Shown here piece by piece: positions 45,980 to 56,300 of a DNA stretch of 64,000 nucleotides. Numbering within the stretch: the stretch's first letter is position 1; every line of letters begins with the position of its first letter. Position numbers and translations under genes: made by a program. The stretch lies in the NCBI RefSeq assembly GCF_023822025.1, contig NZ_CP082909.1, positions 1,161,001 to 1,225,000 on the forward strand, read 5' to 3'. The notes below the pieces were generated by a model. That model did no database searches. It had not been told where the DNA came from and saw nothing but the letters and a program-made list of their open reading frames with translations. The DNA comes from Endozoicomonas sp. 4G. Lineage in GTDB: Bacteria > Pseudomonadota > Gammaproteobacteria > Pseudomonadales > Endozoicomonadaceae.

Positions 45980-47237
45980 AGCAGTAATAGGAAGTCTGCC
46001 GGCCCAGAAGCCGGAGCAGGAAGGAAGTCTTCTGGGAGGGACCGTCATCGTGGCGGGAACGGCCATTGGTGCCGGTATGTTTTCTCTGCCGGTGGCTACC
46101 AGTGGCATGTGGTTTGGCTATTCCATAATACTTATGCTGTTGACCTGGTTCTGTATGTACAGTTCTGCCCTGTACTTATTGGAAACCAATTTGCGGTTTC
46201 CCCGTGGTGCCAGTTTTGACACCATGGCGCAGGCTACAATGGGCAACATTGGTCGTATACTTAACGGTGCCTCTGTCGCCTTTCTCTGTTACATCCTGAC
46301 TTACGCCTATATTTCTGGCGGCAGCTCGATCATCACTTACAGTTTGAAATCGGTAGCGGGCATTACTCTGACAGCAGGCACCGCCAGCCTAATTTTTGCA
46401 GTGGTGCTGGCCGTTATTGTTTTTGCCGGAACCCGGGCAGTGGATCGTGTCAGTACGGTATTGCTGGGGGGGATGATTATCACTTTCCTTGGGACTTCAG
46501 GCGGGTTGGTGGGTGCCGCCCAACCAGCAAAACTGTTTCCCGGTTTGAGTCTGTCCGAGGCTATTCCTTATTCGCTGGTGGCTATCAGTTTCCTGGCCGT
46601 CAGTTTTGGTATGCAGACAGCGGTTCCCAGCCTGACCAAGTACTACAACCGTGATGGCCGCAAAGTACGCAACGCGCTGCTCTGGGGATCATTGCTGACC
46701 CTGGCGATCTATGTGCTCTGGCAGGTAGCTGTTTTCGGTAACATTGATCGCGGTGAATTTCCTGCCATCATTGCCGCGGGCGGTAATATCGGGAACATCA
46801 TGGAAGCACTGGCTGGCACGGGTTTGGACTTGAAAGTCTCTTCCCTGTTACAACTGTTTTCCAATATGGCGGTGGCCAGCTCATTTCTGGGTGTTGCCCT
46901 GTGCCTGTTCGATTATATCTCTGACCTGTTTGGTTTCAGCGACGACTTCTTGGGGCGATTAAAGACGGCAGCTGTCACCTTTGTACCGCCAACAGTGCTG
47001 GGTGTGCTCTTACCCAATGGATTTATCAAGGCAATCGGTTTTGCTGGGCTGGTGATGGTGATCTTCTGTGTCCTGTCCCCCGTGCTGATGGCCTGGATTG
47101 GACGACAAAAATCCGATGAAGGTTATCAGGTTCCGGGTGGGATGCCTCGAATGGTTCTGGTATTTGCTTTCGGTATTCTAGCCATGGCATTGGCCGGCAT
47201 GGATGCCCTGGGTTTGTTACCGGCTTTTGGGAAATAA
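45972..47237 (+). CDS. Aromatic amino acid permease (Mtr/TnaB/TyrP family)
   Basis: 421 residues, about 11 membrane helices, inner membrane. The start of the transporter domain, LLGGTVIVAGTAIGAGMFSLPVATSG, is the signature of the HAAAP (ArAAP) family of proton-coupled tryptophan/tyrosine importers. Cotranscription and an eight-base overlap with trpR point to tryptophan as substrate, as for E. coli Mtr. The substrate is inferred from context only. Confidence 0.88.
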   Translation: MSEAVIGSLPAQKPEQEGSLLGGTVIVAGTAIGAGMFSLPVATSGMWFGYSIILMLLTWFCMYSSALYLLETNLRFPRGASFDTMAQATMGNIGRILNGASVAFLCYILTYAYISGGSSIITYSLKSVAGITLTAGTASLIFAVVLAVIVFAGTRAVDRVSTVLLGGMIITFLGTSGGLVGAAQPAKLFPGLSLSEAIPYSLVAISFLAVSFGMQTAVPSLTKYYNRDGRKVRNALLWGSLLTLAIYVLWQVAVFGNIDRGEFPAIIAAGGNIGNIMEALAGTGLDLKVSSLLQLFSNMAVASSFLGVALCLFDYISDLFGFSDDFLGRLKTAAVTFVPPTVLGVLLPNGFIKAIGFAGLVMVIFCVLSPVLMAWIGRQKSDEGYQVPGGMPRMVLVFAFGILAMALAGMDALGLLPAFGK

Positions 47238-47245
47238 ACTGAACA

Positions 47246-47266
47246 GGAGCAGGTAATCCCTGCTCC
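47246..47266. terminator. Candidate bidirectional terminator hairpin
   Basis: GGAGCAGG (47246-47253) and CCTGCTCC (47259-47266) form a perfect 8-base-pair stem with a 5-base loop. It lies between the convergent permease and YvlD-type genes. There is no clear T-tract, so strength is uncertain. Confidence 0.4.
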
Positions 47267-47272
47267 CTCGCT

Positions 47273-47626
47273 TCACAGCATCACCACACCGGGTATCAGG
47301 AAGAACAGCACAGCGTTGATAATAGAAAGAACAATACTCATGACCAGCGCCCAGCCAAAATTGTTAATCTTGAAACTGTCCATAAAGTAATCAACGATCA
47401 TCAGCATCAGAGCGTTCAGTACCAGGATAAACAAACCCAGAGTCAATACGGTGATGGGCAGGGTCAGGAAAAACAGAATCGGTTTAACAAAGGTGTTGAC
47501 CACTGCCAGAAGGATCGATACCAATACAGCACTGCCGTAGTTTTTAATTTCCACGCCTTTGAGGAGTCTGGCGGTAATAAAAACAGCCAGACCGTTGATC
47601 AGGAAGTATAGAATCAGACTCAGCAT
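47273..47626 (-). CDS. YvlD/phage-holin-4 superfamily membrane protein
   Basis: 117 residues with four hydrophobic helices. NTFVKPILFFLTLPITVLTLGLFILVLNALML matches the conserved centre of the YvlD (phage_holin_4_2) family: KPIL..LTLP...LTLGLF..V.NA. Such proteins are widespread chromosomal inner-membrane proteins of unknown function. Despite the family name there is no phage gene around it. Confidence 0.85.
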   Translation of the reverse strand: MLSLILYFLINGLAVFITARLLKGVEIKNYGSAVLVSILLAVVNTFVKPILFFLTLPITVLTLGLFILVLNALMLMIVDYFMDSFKINNFGWALVMSIVLSIINAVLFFLIPGVVML

Positions 47627-47856
47627 GGTAGGTGTGCTCCAGATGGTTTCACTGCGTTCAAACTCTACACCATACTACATCTTTGTTCGGTTTGGCCTTT
47701 GTCAGTGATTTATAAGGCTTTTGTCTTCTATGATGGGCTTTGCCCGTGAAGTGGTCGACCTGCCAGTCAACGCCTGCAGGCCTTTCTGAGTCAGGTCATC
47801 TGAATCACAGCGGTCACTGGTGGGCATTGAAGGCCATGCCCGCCAGTGAAGCATGA

Positions 47857-49620
47857 TTATCTGTACTGGTAATAAAGAGCCAGTACTGACAAAGCACCCA
47901 GTGGCAGCCAGGTGGAAGCAATGACCTGCCTTGCTTCAGAGGACAGGCCTGATTCAGGGGGCATGCATCGGCAGGTACTCATGCCATCAACCCAGGTTAC
48001 CTGCGCATCTTCCCATGTACCGCCTTCTGCCTTGCAAACGGGAAGTTTGCTGTCTTTATGTGAGTCGCCGCCAGGGCAGGCCAAAAAGTAGTATCTGGCA
48101 CAACCTCGAAAATTTTCCCAATTTTTCGCTTTTTCCCGATGTACCTCCCAGACAGTCTTGCCACTTTCATCGATATCGGGAGCGCATTGCTGACCCCAGG
48201 GTGACTCAGATACACAGTCATCGCGACTTTGACATTGGGGCTCAACCACATTCAGTGTGTGCCTTGCTGCGTCAACAAACCAGATGCGTTTGGTTCCATC
48301 GATTTCGAGACCGGCAATCTGGCCGGCAGGTGTTTGAATGCTGCCTATGTAGGTGTGGTTTCCTGTAGCATCCAGTTTAATAGCGTGGATCTTTCCGGTA
48401 TCAGCGTCGCTGACAAACAGTTTGTCATCAGAAATAACCAGACCGCTGGGGCTTTTTAGTTCAAGCCCGGTGACACTGAGTTCAGTGAAGCTGGCACCGG
48501 TTATTTTTGAATAGATGGTATATTTTTCACGCCATTCATTCTCGGGCTTTACATCGCCTTCTATAGTCCCGCTTTCTGTATCCAGAATGTTGATGACGCT
48601 TCCTGCGGGATTGGCTACAAACAGGTATTTACCGTACCTGGCCATATGTCCGGGAACAAGATTGCGGCCAGTCTTCATAGCCATGGTTGTATTGGTGTAC
48701 CGATACAGGTTGGCGTAGGTATGTTCATGTCCACCGTATCCATGGGAGCGAGTAATATTGCTGTAGACAATGCTTCCATATTTAGAGTCCGGGCCTGCGT
48801 CCCAGGACCAGTAACCCGCTTCCCTGCCTTCCCAGGCAATCCCCATTGCGAAAGGTTCCTGATGAAGCATGTCGATATGGGAGCCAAAAGGTTTTGTGGC
48901 GAGATCATCCGGAAAAAAATCATTATTTTTAATAGCAAAGGTCTTCAGGTTGTTTTCCCAAAGCACCGGTCCCATAAAGTCCGAGCAGGGTCGCTGGGTA
49001 AAATCATCGCCCATAAAAGCCGATGCCGTGTAGTCATTACAGCTGCCCCCTGTGGTAGCAAATGTTCCGGTAAAGCTGATGTTGTGAACTTCCTGTCCTT
49101 CAAATTCGGGGACATCGCCCAGAGTGGGTGAGCCACCAAAGGCGATATCAGTAGGTCGGTGCATAAAATGACAGGAAGCCAGGTCCTGGCGATGTTCCGG
49201 CGGATACGGAGTCTTCACGCCGGGACAGTAAAAGACGGTCAGGCTGTCATCGCCACTGTTGACGACAAAGAACTGACCTTTTGCCCTGGGGTTTTCTGCT
49301 AAAGCTAAGGGTTTATTCAGGCCCCCGATTCTGGAGCTGCCCCATTGACGAATGGCAGGGCCGAACAGGCCGTTTTTCAGCTTAGGCCCGAACTCCGGTA
49401 TACAATCGTTTGCACTATCTGAAGAGCTACAGCGTTTATCGACCGGGCATCGACCGTATCCGGCAGATGCCCCGCCAGCTTTGACGGTAAGAGAGCAATC
49501 AGCTAATTCAGACCTGACCGGCGTTGCATTTATTAATAATGACAGAGTCATCAGGGTGGGAAGCAACAACCGTTTCATTGTTGAGCTTGGCGTTACCGAG
49601 TTACAGCTTATAGAGCTCAT
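47857..49620 (-). CDS. Secreted beta-propeller-like protein with C-terminal anchor
   Basis: 587 residues. The hydrophobic signal core is MKRLLLPTLMTLSLLINATPVRS, after a 14-residue extension. The ATG at 49620 is kept because AGGAG lies eight bases upstream; the ATG at 49578 lacks a ribosome site. Repeated blade-like segments such as GQFFVVNSGDDSLTVFY, KYLFVANPAGSVINILD, DKLFVSDADTGKIHAIKL and KRIWFVDAARHTLNVVE suggest an NHL/YncE-type propeller. Cys-rich stretches at both ends (CSLTV..CPVDKRC; CRCMPPESG) suggest disulfides. The end (TWLPLGALSVLALYYQYR) is a single short hydrophobic anchor. Not assigned to a known enzyme. Confidence 0.75.
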   Translation of the reverse strand: MSSISCNSVTPSSTMKRLLLPTLMTLSLLINATPVRSELADCSLTVKAGGASAGYGRCPVDKRCSSSDSANDCIPEFGPKLKNGLFGPAIRQWGSSRIGGLNKPLALAENPRAKGQFFVVNSGDDSLTVFYCPGVKTPYPPEHRQDLASCHFMHRPTDIAFGGSPTLGDVPEFEGQEVHNISFTGTFATTGGSCNDYTASAFMGDDFTQRPCSDFMGPVLWENNLKTFAIKNNDFFPDDLATKPFGSHIDMLHQEPFAMGIAWEGREAGYWSWDAGPDSKYGSIVYSNITRSHGYGGHEHTYANLYRYTNTTMAMKTGRNLVPGHMARYGKYLFVANPAGSVINILDTESGTIEGDVKPENEWREKYTIYSKITGASFTELSVTGLELKSPSGLVISDDKLFVSDADTGKIHAIKLDATGNHTYIGSIQTPAGQIAGLEIDGTKRIWFVDAARHTLNVVEPQCQSRDDCVSESPWGQQCAPDIDESGKTVWEVHREKAKNWENFRGCARYYFLACPGGDSHKDSKLPVCKAEGGTWEDAQVTWVDGMSTCRCMPPESGLSSEARQVIASTWLPLGALSVLALYYQYR

Positions 49621-49802
49621 AAAGCAGACTCCTGTGAATAGCTACAATTTCTGAGCTAATTCACAATAGCTTGCTTTAGGTCAGTTGCCAGTCTTGCTGT
49701 GAAATTTCACCAATCGTCTTACCTTCCGGGGCTCTTGCTAACCCCGTTCATCCTGAGCGGAGATTGTACATATGAGTCAGGCAATATGGCTTTGAAGAAG
49801 GA

Positions 49803-49823
49803 AAGCCGGATATTGCCCGGCTT
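49803..49823 (-). terminator. Candidate terminator after the MaoC gene
   Basis: AAGCCGG at 49803-49809 pairs with CCGGCTT at 49817-49823 with a 7-base loop. It lies nine bases beyond the stop codon of the MaoC gene, and on that strand it is followed by a pyrimidine-rich tail. Confidence 0.5.
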
Positions 49824-49831
49824 CTGGATAA

Positions 49832-50314
49832 TCAGGCTTTGTTGACCAGTTCTACATCAGGCAGTGGGTATTCATCCACTACGACTTTTTCAGTAGCGGG
49901 CATAACTTCCGCCTTACCCTTGACCACGGTTTTACCATTCTGATTGACCACGTTGGTGGAGAGAGTGGCACGCTTGCGACGTTCATTGATTTCCACCACT
50001 TCCAGTTCAACCGTTACCGTGTCGCCTATTTTGACAGGACGCATGAACTTCACTTCCTGTGACAGGTAAATACCACCGGGTCCGGGCAGTTGGGTGGCAA
50101 GGGCGCAGGAGATCAGGGATGAAGTCCACATACCGTGGGCAATACGTCCCTCAAATTGAGTGGTGGCGGCATAATCCTTGTCCAGATGGACCGGGTTGGT
50201 GTCGCCGGACACTTTGGCGAACAGCAGCAGATCCTGTTCGGTCAGTGTCCGGGTCAGCGTGGCTTTGTCCCCGATTTTCAGCTCATCAAACGGGGTGTTT
50301 TCCAGTTTACGCAT
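49832..50314 (-). CDS. MaoC-family enoyl-CoA hydratase
   Basis: 160 residues, a single hot-dog domain. The hydratase motif is visible as FAKVSGDTNPVHLDKDYA, holding the catalytic Asp and His, followed by GRIAHGMWTSSLIS. Such enzymes hydrate enoyl-CoA to (R)-3-hydroxyacyl-CoA for beta-oxidation intermediates or polyhydroxyalkanoate supply. The ATG at 50314 starts the conserved domain (MRKLENTPFDELKIGD). It overlaps the end of the upstream hydrolase gene by eight bases, so translation is coupled. A start at 50359 would add 15 residues. Confidence 0.87.
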   Translation of the reverse strand: MRKLENTPFDELKIGDKATLTRTLTEQDLLLFAKVSGDTNPVHLDKDYAATTQFEGRIAHGMWTSSLISCALATQLPGPGGIYLSQEVKFMRPVKIGDTVTVELEVVEINERRKRATLSTNVVNQNGKTVVKGKAEVMPATEKVVVDEYPLPDVELVNKA

Positions 50315-51260
50315 TATCTTGGCCCTTGGAGGCAAAACAGTAAGAAAGGGTTTGATCAATCCATTGTAACAGGCGCTGTATCACTTGCTGAGCATTCGTT
50401 TCGTTCAGCATTTCGTGACGGCCTTCAGGATACAGGCTTAGTGTGACATTTTTTAAACCGGCTTTCCGTAGGGCTTTGGTGAGTTTCTGTTGCCCCGCCG
50501 GGGCGCTGACCGGATCTTTTTCACCACCCATAACCAGCACCGGCAGTTCCGATTCGATGTGTTTCAGCGGGTGATTGGCGCTGATCTGAAGCAAGCCCCT
50601 GAACAGGTCATACCACAGTTGATTGCTGCAGGGAAAACCGCAGAGTTCATCGGCAATATAGTCATCCACCGCCTGTGGGTCTCTGCTGAGCCAGTCGAAC
50701 TCGGTACGGTTTGGCTTGAACTGGCGGTTATAACTGGAGAAGGTCAGTTGCCTGATCAGCGGGCTTATGCCTCTTTTGCCCTGTCTGAGGCATTCCACTT
50801 TGGCGATCAGCAAGCCGACTTCCAGTAACAGCCTGGGGGCATAATTTGAGCCGGAGAGAATGGCACCTGCCAGTCTGGGCGTATGGTGCACCAGATAACT
50901 CTGAAGGATGTAGCTCCCCATGCTGTGACCCATAAGGACCAGTGGCGTGCCGGGGAATTTCTTCTGGATAAATTCAACGACGGTGGCCAGGTCATCCACG
51001 ACTTTATGCCAGCCACGCTGCCCGGCGAAATAGCCTTTACCATTTTGCTCAATACAGGCGCCATGACCTCTGTGGTCGTGGGCGAAAACAATATAGCCCG
51101 CCTGATTCAGTGCGCTGGCAAAGGAACGGTAACGCTGCCCGTGCTCCGCCATGCCGTGACTGATATGAACAATGCCTTTGCGGCCCGGGCATTCTGGAAG
51201 GTCATTCCAGCAATAGAGAGGGATGGTATGGTCGTCGCTTTTTAGTGTGTAGGTCTTCAT
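50307..51260 (-). CDS. Alpha/beta hydrolase, monoacylglycerol lipase type
   Basis: 317 residues with the Hydrolase_4 pattern of lysophospholipases and monoacylglycerol lipases. HISHGMAEHGQRY forms the oxyanion region, AHDHRGHG follows, and the nucleophile serine is in GHSMGS. The acid is in GGEKDPVS and the histidine in GRHEMLNE. No signal peptide, so it likely acts in the cytosol on monoglycerides or lysophospholipids. It forms an overlapping pair with the MaoC hydratase and stands back to back with fadD, suggesting a shared role in using lipids. Confidence 0.87.
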   Translation of the reverse strand: MKTYTLKSDDHTIPLYCWNDLPECPGRKGIVHISHGMAEHGQRYRSFASALNQAGYIVFAHDHRGHGACIEQNGKGYFAGQRGWHKVVDDLATVVEFIQKKFPGTPLVLMGHSMGSYILQSYLVHHTPRLAGAILSGSNYAPRLLLEVGLLIAKVECLRQGKRGISPLIRQLTFSSYNRQFKPNRTEFDWLSRDPQAVDDYIADELCGFPCSNQLWYDLFRGLLQISANHPLKHIESELPVLVMGGEKDPVSAPAGQQKLTKALRKAGLKNVTLSLYPEGRHEMLNETNAQQVIQRLLQWIDQTLSYCFASKGQDNA

Positions 51261-51553
51261 ACCGCGGAGCTGCTCTCGTTATTGTTGGTTTTCTGCTCTT
51301 TAGCCGTAGACACAGAGCTCCTGTATCAGCCGATCAACACTTTATGGCAAAAATGAAACAATTAGTAAACGGTTTAACGGTTTTTTTACAGGCTCTCTAT
51401 CGGGAAAACCGAAAAACTGCTAATCTCGGTCACCCCGTCGGGGAACGCTGGCCGCTTTGGCTATGACAGATTTGTGGTAACTGACTGAGTGATGTTTTTG
51501 GTAACTTTAGGGCAAAACAAACCGGGTTCTCTTGTACAGTGGAGGTGGTTTCT

Positions 51554-53239
51554 GTGATTCACAGTGGTTTCTGGAAAGATAAATACCCTGAAGGTGTACC
51601 CTCTGAAATCGATACCGGTCAGTATCGCTCCATCCTGGATGTAATGGATTATGCCGCTCGCAGATATGCTGACAAGCCCGTGTTCAGTAACCTGGGTAAA
51701 AGTATCAGCTATTCTGACCTTCATGAACTCAGTGGCCATTTTTGCAGTTATCTTCAGAACCATACCGATCTGAGGCCCGGTGACCGTATCGCCATCATGC
51801 TGCCAAACCTGCTTCAGTTTCCCATTGTCGTTTATGGTGCGCTCAGGGCGGGTCTGGTGGTGGTGAACACTAACCCGCTGTACACCGAGCGGGAGATGGA
51901 ACACCAGTTCCGTGATTCCGGGGCCAAGGCTTTGGTGGTGCTGGCCAACATGGCGCACATGGCAGAGAAAGTGGTTCCCAAAACATCCATAGAAACGGTT
52001 GTGATTACCGAAGTGGGGGATATGCTGCCACCCCTGAAAAAAACGGTGGTGAACCTGGCGGTCAGGTACATCAAGAAAATGGTTCCTGACTACCATGTAA
52101 AAGCTTCGGTCAGCTTCAGCAAGGCCATGAGGCTGGGCAGCCAAAACGCAGCCCACGACGCCCGCAAGGAAGAAGATGAAGTGGCGGTTCTTCAGTACAC
52201 GGGAGGTACGACGGGTGTCGCCAAGGGAGCCATGCTCACCCATCGCAATATTCTCAGCAACATGTTTCAAGTGAAGGCCATGATGGTTCGTAACCTGGAA
52301 GAGGGGAAAGAATTGCTGGTTACCCCTCTGCCTCTCTATCACATCTTCGCGTTCACCGTTCATTGTATGGTGGGCATGTTGATGGGCGCTCATAACCTGC
52401 TGATCACCAACCCCCGGGATATGAAAACCTTTATGAAGGATATCAAGGGGCAGCCATTCAGCATGTTCGTGGGGCTTAACACACTGTTTGTTGGCCTGAT
52501 GAACAATCCTGAGTTTCGCAAAATGGATTTCAGCCATCTGAAAAATACGGTGTCCGGGGGGATGGCCCTGCAGATGGACACGGCAGAACGCTGGGAGAAC
52601 CTGACCGGCACCAAGATCAGTGAAGGTTACGGCATGACCGAGACGGCACCGGTGGTCACCATTAATCCTCTGAATCGAATCAAGCTGGGTACCATTGGCA
52701 TTCCTGTACCCTCCTGCGAGTTGAAAGTTATAGACGATGAGGGCAATGACCTGGGGCTGAATGCCGTGGGTGAGTTGTGCGTCAAAGGCCCCCAGGTGAT
52801 GAAAGGCTATTGGGATAATGTTGATGCCACGGACGAGGCGATTGATAGCGAGGGCTGGCTGAAAACCGGTGACATAGCCACTATTGATGATGACGGTTAT
52901 GTCACGATTGTGGATCGTAAAAAAGACATGATCTGTGTATCCGGCTTCAACGTTTATCCTAATGAGCTGGAAGAAGTTCTGGCCATGCACCCGGATGTTG
53001 TGCAGTGCGCCGCTATTGGTTTACCCCATGAGAAAACCGGTGAAGCCATTAAAATGTTCCTGGTCAGCTCCAACCCGGCCATGAAAGAAGAGCAGGTGAT
53101 CAAGCACCTGCGTAAGCATGTGACCGGCTACAAAGTGCCTAAACAGGTCGAATTTCGAGAGGTATTGCCGACCACCAATGTCGGTAAAATTCTCCGCCGT
53201 GAATTACGGGATGAAGAGTTGAAAAAGCGAGGGCTTTAA
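51554..53239 (+). CDS. fadD: Long-chain fatty acid-CoA ligase FadD
   Basis: 561 residues. Activates free fatty acids to acyl-CoA at the inner membrane. Adenylation motif YTGGTTGVAKGAMLTHRN, then GYGMTETAPV, TGD and DRKKDMICVSGFNVYPNE are all present, and the protein ends like E. coli FadD (TNVGKILRRELRDE). The GTG at 51554 is chosen as start because GGAGG lies eight bases before it. Two earlier GTG codons at 51539 and 51545 overlap that ribosome site. The protein then begins much like the E. coli enzyme (KYPEGVPSEID). Confidence 0.93.
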   Translation: MIHSGFWKDKYPEGVPSEIDTGQYRSILDVMDYAARRYADKPVFSNLGKSISYSDLHELSGHFCSYLQNHTDLRPGDRIAIMLPNLLQFPIVVYGALRAGLVVVNTNPLYTEREMEHQFRDSGAKALVVLANMAHMAEKVVPKTSIETVVITEVGDMLPPLKKTVVNLAVRYIKKMVPDYHVKASVSFSKAMRLGSQNAAHDARKEEDEVAVLQYTGGTTGVAKGAMLTHRNILSNMFQVKAMMVRNLEEGKELLVTPLPLYHIFAFTVHCMVGMLMGAHNLLITNPRDMKTFMKDIKGQPFSMFVGLNTLFVGLMNNPEFRKMDFSHLKNTVSGGMALQMDTAERWENLTGTKISEGYGMTETAPVVTINPLNRIKLGTIGIPVPSCELKVIDDEGNDLGLNAVGELCVKGPQVMKGYWDNVDATDEAIDSEGWLKTGDIATIDDDGYVTIVDRKKDMICVSGFNVYPNELEEVLAMHPDVVQCAAIGLPHEKTGEAIKMFLVSSNPAMKEEQVIKHLRKHVTGYKVPKQVEFREVLPTTNVGKILRRELRDEELKKRGL

Positions 53240-53314
53240 TTCTCTCGTTCCTCTGCGACAAGAAGCGACAGGAAACGGCAGGAAAGAAAAACAGATATCG
53301 GGACCCGGAGCGAG

Positions 53315-53320
53315 TATAAT
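53315..53320 (+). promoter_or_regulatory. Candidate -10 element for hrpA
   Basis: A perfect TATAAT lies 39 bases before the hrpA start codon. The sequence 17 bases upstream (CAGATA region) is a poor -35, so the promoter assignment rests on the -10 alone. Confidence 0.4.
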
Positions 53321-53359
53321 CGCGCGTTTTGATTGAAATGCATTTTCCGGGAGATATGC

Positions 53360-56300
53360 GTGTCCGGCCACCCTCAGAAGAAAGCGCTGTATGACGCTCT
53401 GGACCAGTGCATGGTCAGGGATCGTTTTTCTATTCGCAGGCAGATTCAGAAACTTAACACCGGCGATCAGGCAGCGATGGATAAGCTGCAGGAAAGAATA
53501 GGTCGTTCCACTTCCAGGGTTCAGGAAAGGCAACAGGCTGTTCCCGACATTGAATACGATGAGGCGCTGCCCGTTGTTGCCCGTCGTGATGAGATCCGTG
53601 AGGCTATTGAAAAGCATCAGGTTGTCGTTATTGCCGGTGAAACCGGTTCTGGTAAAACCACCCAGATCCCGAAAATCTGTCTGCAGGCCGGTCGGGGTAT
53701 TGTTGGTCAGATAGGCCACACCCAGCCGAGAAGACTGGCGGCACGATCCGTCGCCAGCCGCATAGCGCAAGAGCTGAAAGTGCCCATGGGGGAGCAGGTC
53801 GGCTATCAGGTTCGGTTCACTGACCATGGCAATGAGAATACCCTGGTTAAACTGATGACCGATGGTATTCTGCTGGCTGAGATCCAGAATGACCGTTTTC
53901 TGAACCGCTACGACACGCTCATTATTGATGAAGCCCATGAGCGCAGCCTGAATATTGATTTCCTGCTGGGTTATCTGAAAATCCTGTTGCCCAAGCGCCC
54001 CGGTCTGAAGTTGATTATTACGTCAGCTACCATCGATGTTGAACGCTTTTCAAAGCATTTCAATCAGGCGCCTGTTATTGAGGTTTCTGGTCGGACCTAT
54101 CCCGTAGAAGTTAATTACCGCCCCCTGGAAAACCTTGAGCTGGAGGGCAGGGATGCCGACCAACGGGTCCAGCAGGGCATACTGTCTTGTCTGCGGGACA
54201 TCGAACAGCTGGAACGTTCCGGAAAAGGCGGACGCCTGGGCGATGTGCTGGTCTTTCTCAGTGGTGAGCGGGAAATCCGGGAAACCAATAAATTCCTCAA
54301 GGATGCCCGTTTGGCTCATACCGACATTCTGCCGCTCTATGCCCGTCTTTCTGCGGCAGAACAGAATCGCATTTTTCAGCCTCATGGCGGTGGTCGAAGA
54401 GTGATCCTGTCTACCAACGTAGCGGAAACCTCCCTGACCGTACCGGGTATTCGCTACGTGATTGATCCCGGCATGGCAAGAATCAGCCGTTACAGTGTCC
54501 GTTCAAAAGTGCAACGGCTACCCATTGAGCCCATATCCCAGGCCTCGGCCAATCAGCGAAAAGGTCGATGTGGTCGTGTTGCAGAAGGTGTTTGCTACCG
54601 ACTTTATTCTGAAGAGGACTTTCTGGGTCGTCCTGAGTTTACTGATGCCGAAATTCTCAGAACCAACCTGGCGGCAGTTATTTTGCAGATGCTCAGGTTG
54701 GGGCTGGGTGATATTGCCGCTTTTCCTTTCGTTGATGCGCCGGATGCCAGAGCGATTAACGACGGTTTTAAGCTATTGCAGGAGCTGGGTGCGGTCAGTG
54801 AAAAGCGTCGTATGACTCGAATCGGCCAGCAGATTTCCAGACTGCCGGTTGACCCCCGAATGGCGCGAATGCTGGTGGCAGCGGATAAAAACCATGCCCT
54901 CAGTGAATTGCTGGTTATTACCAGTGCCCTGGCGATTCAGGACCCAAGAGAACGCCCGGCAGAGAAAAAACAGGCTGCCGATCAGCGACACCGTGAACAT
55001 TATCACGACGACTCGGACTTTATGAGTCTGGTTCAGCTCTGGAATAGCTATGAAGAGCAACGTCAGACGCTGTCCCAGAACCAGTTGCGCAAGTACTGCA
55101 AACAGCAGTTCCTGTCGTTTATGAGAATGCGAGAATGGCGGGACCTGCATCGGCAATTAGCACTGGCCTGTAAAGACGTTGGTCTGAAAGTCAATGAAGA
55201 CGAGGCGAGTTACGCGGATATTCATAAATCCCTGCTGGCGGGTTTGCTTTCCCATCTGGGGAGTAAAGACGACGACGCCGATTATATGGGTGCACGTAAC
55301 CGTCGTTTTTACGTCTTTCCATCATCAACGCTGTATAAACGCAAGCCCAAGTGGCTGATGACGGCTGAGCTGGTGGAAACTTCCAGACTGTTTGCCCGCA
55401 CCAATGCCAAAGTGGAGCCACAGTGGATTGAGCCGCTGGCGGGTCATCTGGTCAAAAGAAATTACTTTGAGCCTCACTGGGAGAGGAAAAGGGCCCAGGT
55501 GGTGGCTTTTGAGCAGGTGACTTTGTACGGACTGGTGATTGTCGCCCGTCGTCGGATCAGTTACGGCACCATTGATCCCGTGGTGTCCCGTGAGATTTTT
55601 ATCCGGGAAGCACTGGTTGAAGGTCATTACCATTCCCAGGGCAAGTTCCAGTCCCATAATCTGTCGTTGATTCAGGAAGTGGATGAACTGGAAGCCAAAT
55701 CCCGGCGCAGAGATATTCTGGTCGACCCGGAAACCCTCTATCAGTTTTACGATGAAAAGCTGCCAGCCCATCTCCACAACGGAGCGGGTTTTGAAAAATG
55801 GCGTAAGGAAGTTGAGCAACAGGATGCCCAGCTGTTATACCTCACCAAAGAGTACCTGATGAGGCACGACGCTGGTGAGGTCACTGAAAACAAATACCCG
55901 GATCATTTCCGCTGGGAAGGGCTGGAACTACCACTGTCGTATCATTTTGAACCTGGTGCCCCGGACGACGGGGTGACCCTGACATTACCAGTACAAGCAC
56001 TGAGACTGTTGCCTAAGCATCGTTTGGAATGGCTGGTGCCCGGTATGTTATACGACAAGTGTGTTGCCCTGGTCAGAGCCTTGCCGAAAGCGGTGCGTAA
56101 AAACTTTGTCCCGGTACCGGATTACGTTCGGGGGGCTCTGGAGTCCATGTCGGTCTGCGATGAGCCGCTGACCGATATACTGGGGCATCACCTGCATCGT
56201 ATGTCCGGTATGCGTATCCTGGACGAGCACTGGGACACTCATGATCTGCCGGAACATTTGCGGATGAACTTCCGGCTGGTGGATGAGAACGCTAAGGTGC

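Noticed and set aside
47273..47626. Prophage holin
   Set aside because: YvlD-type proteins share the phage holin 4 family name but are ordinary chromosomal genes; no phage genes surround it.
47822..47841. GGGCAT/ATGCCC hairpin after the propeller gene as a terminator
   Set aside because: The stem is only six base pairs with an eight-base loop and no T-tract.
51461..52990. 509-residue open frame on the minus strand
   Set aside because: Entirely antisense to fadD, with His/Gln-rich composition typical of a shadow frame.
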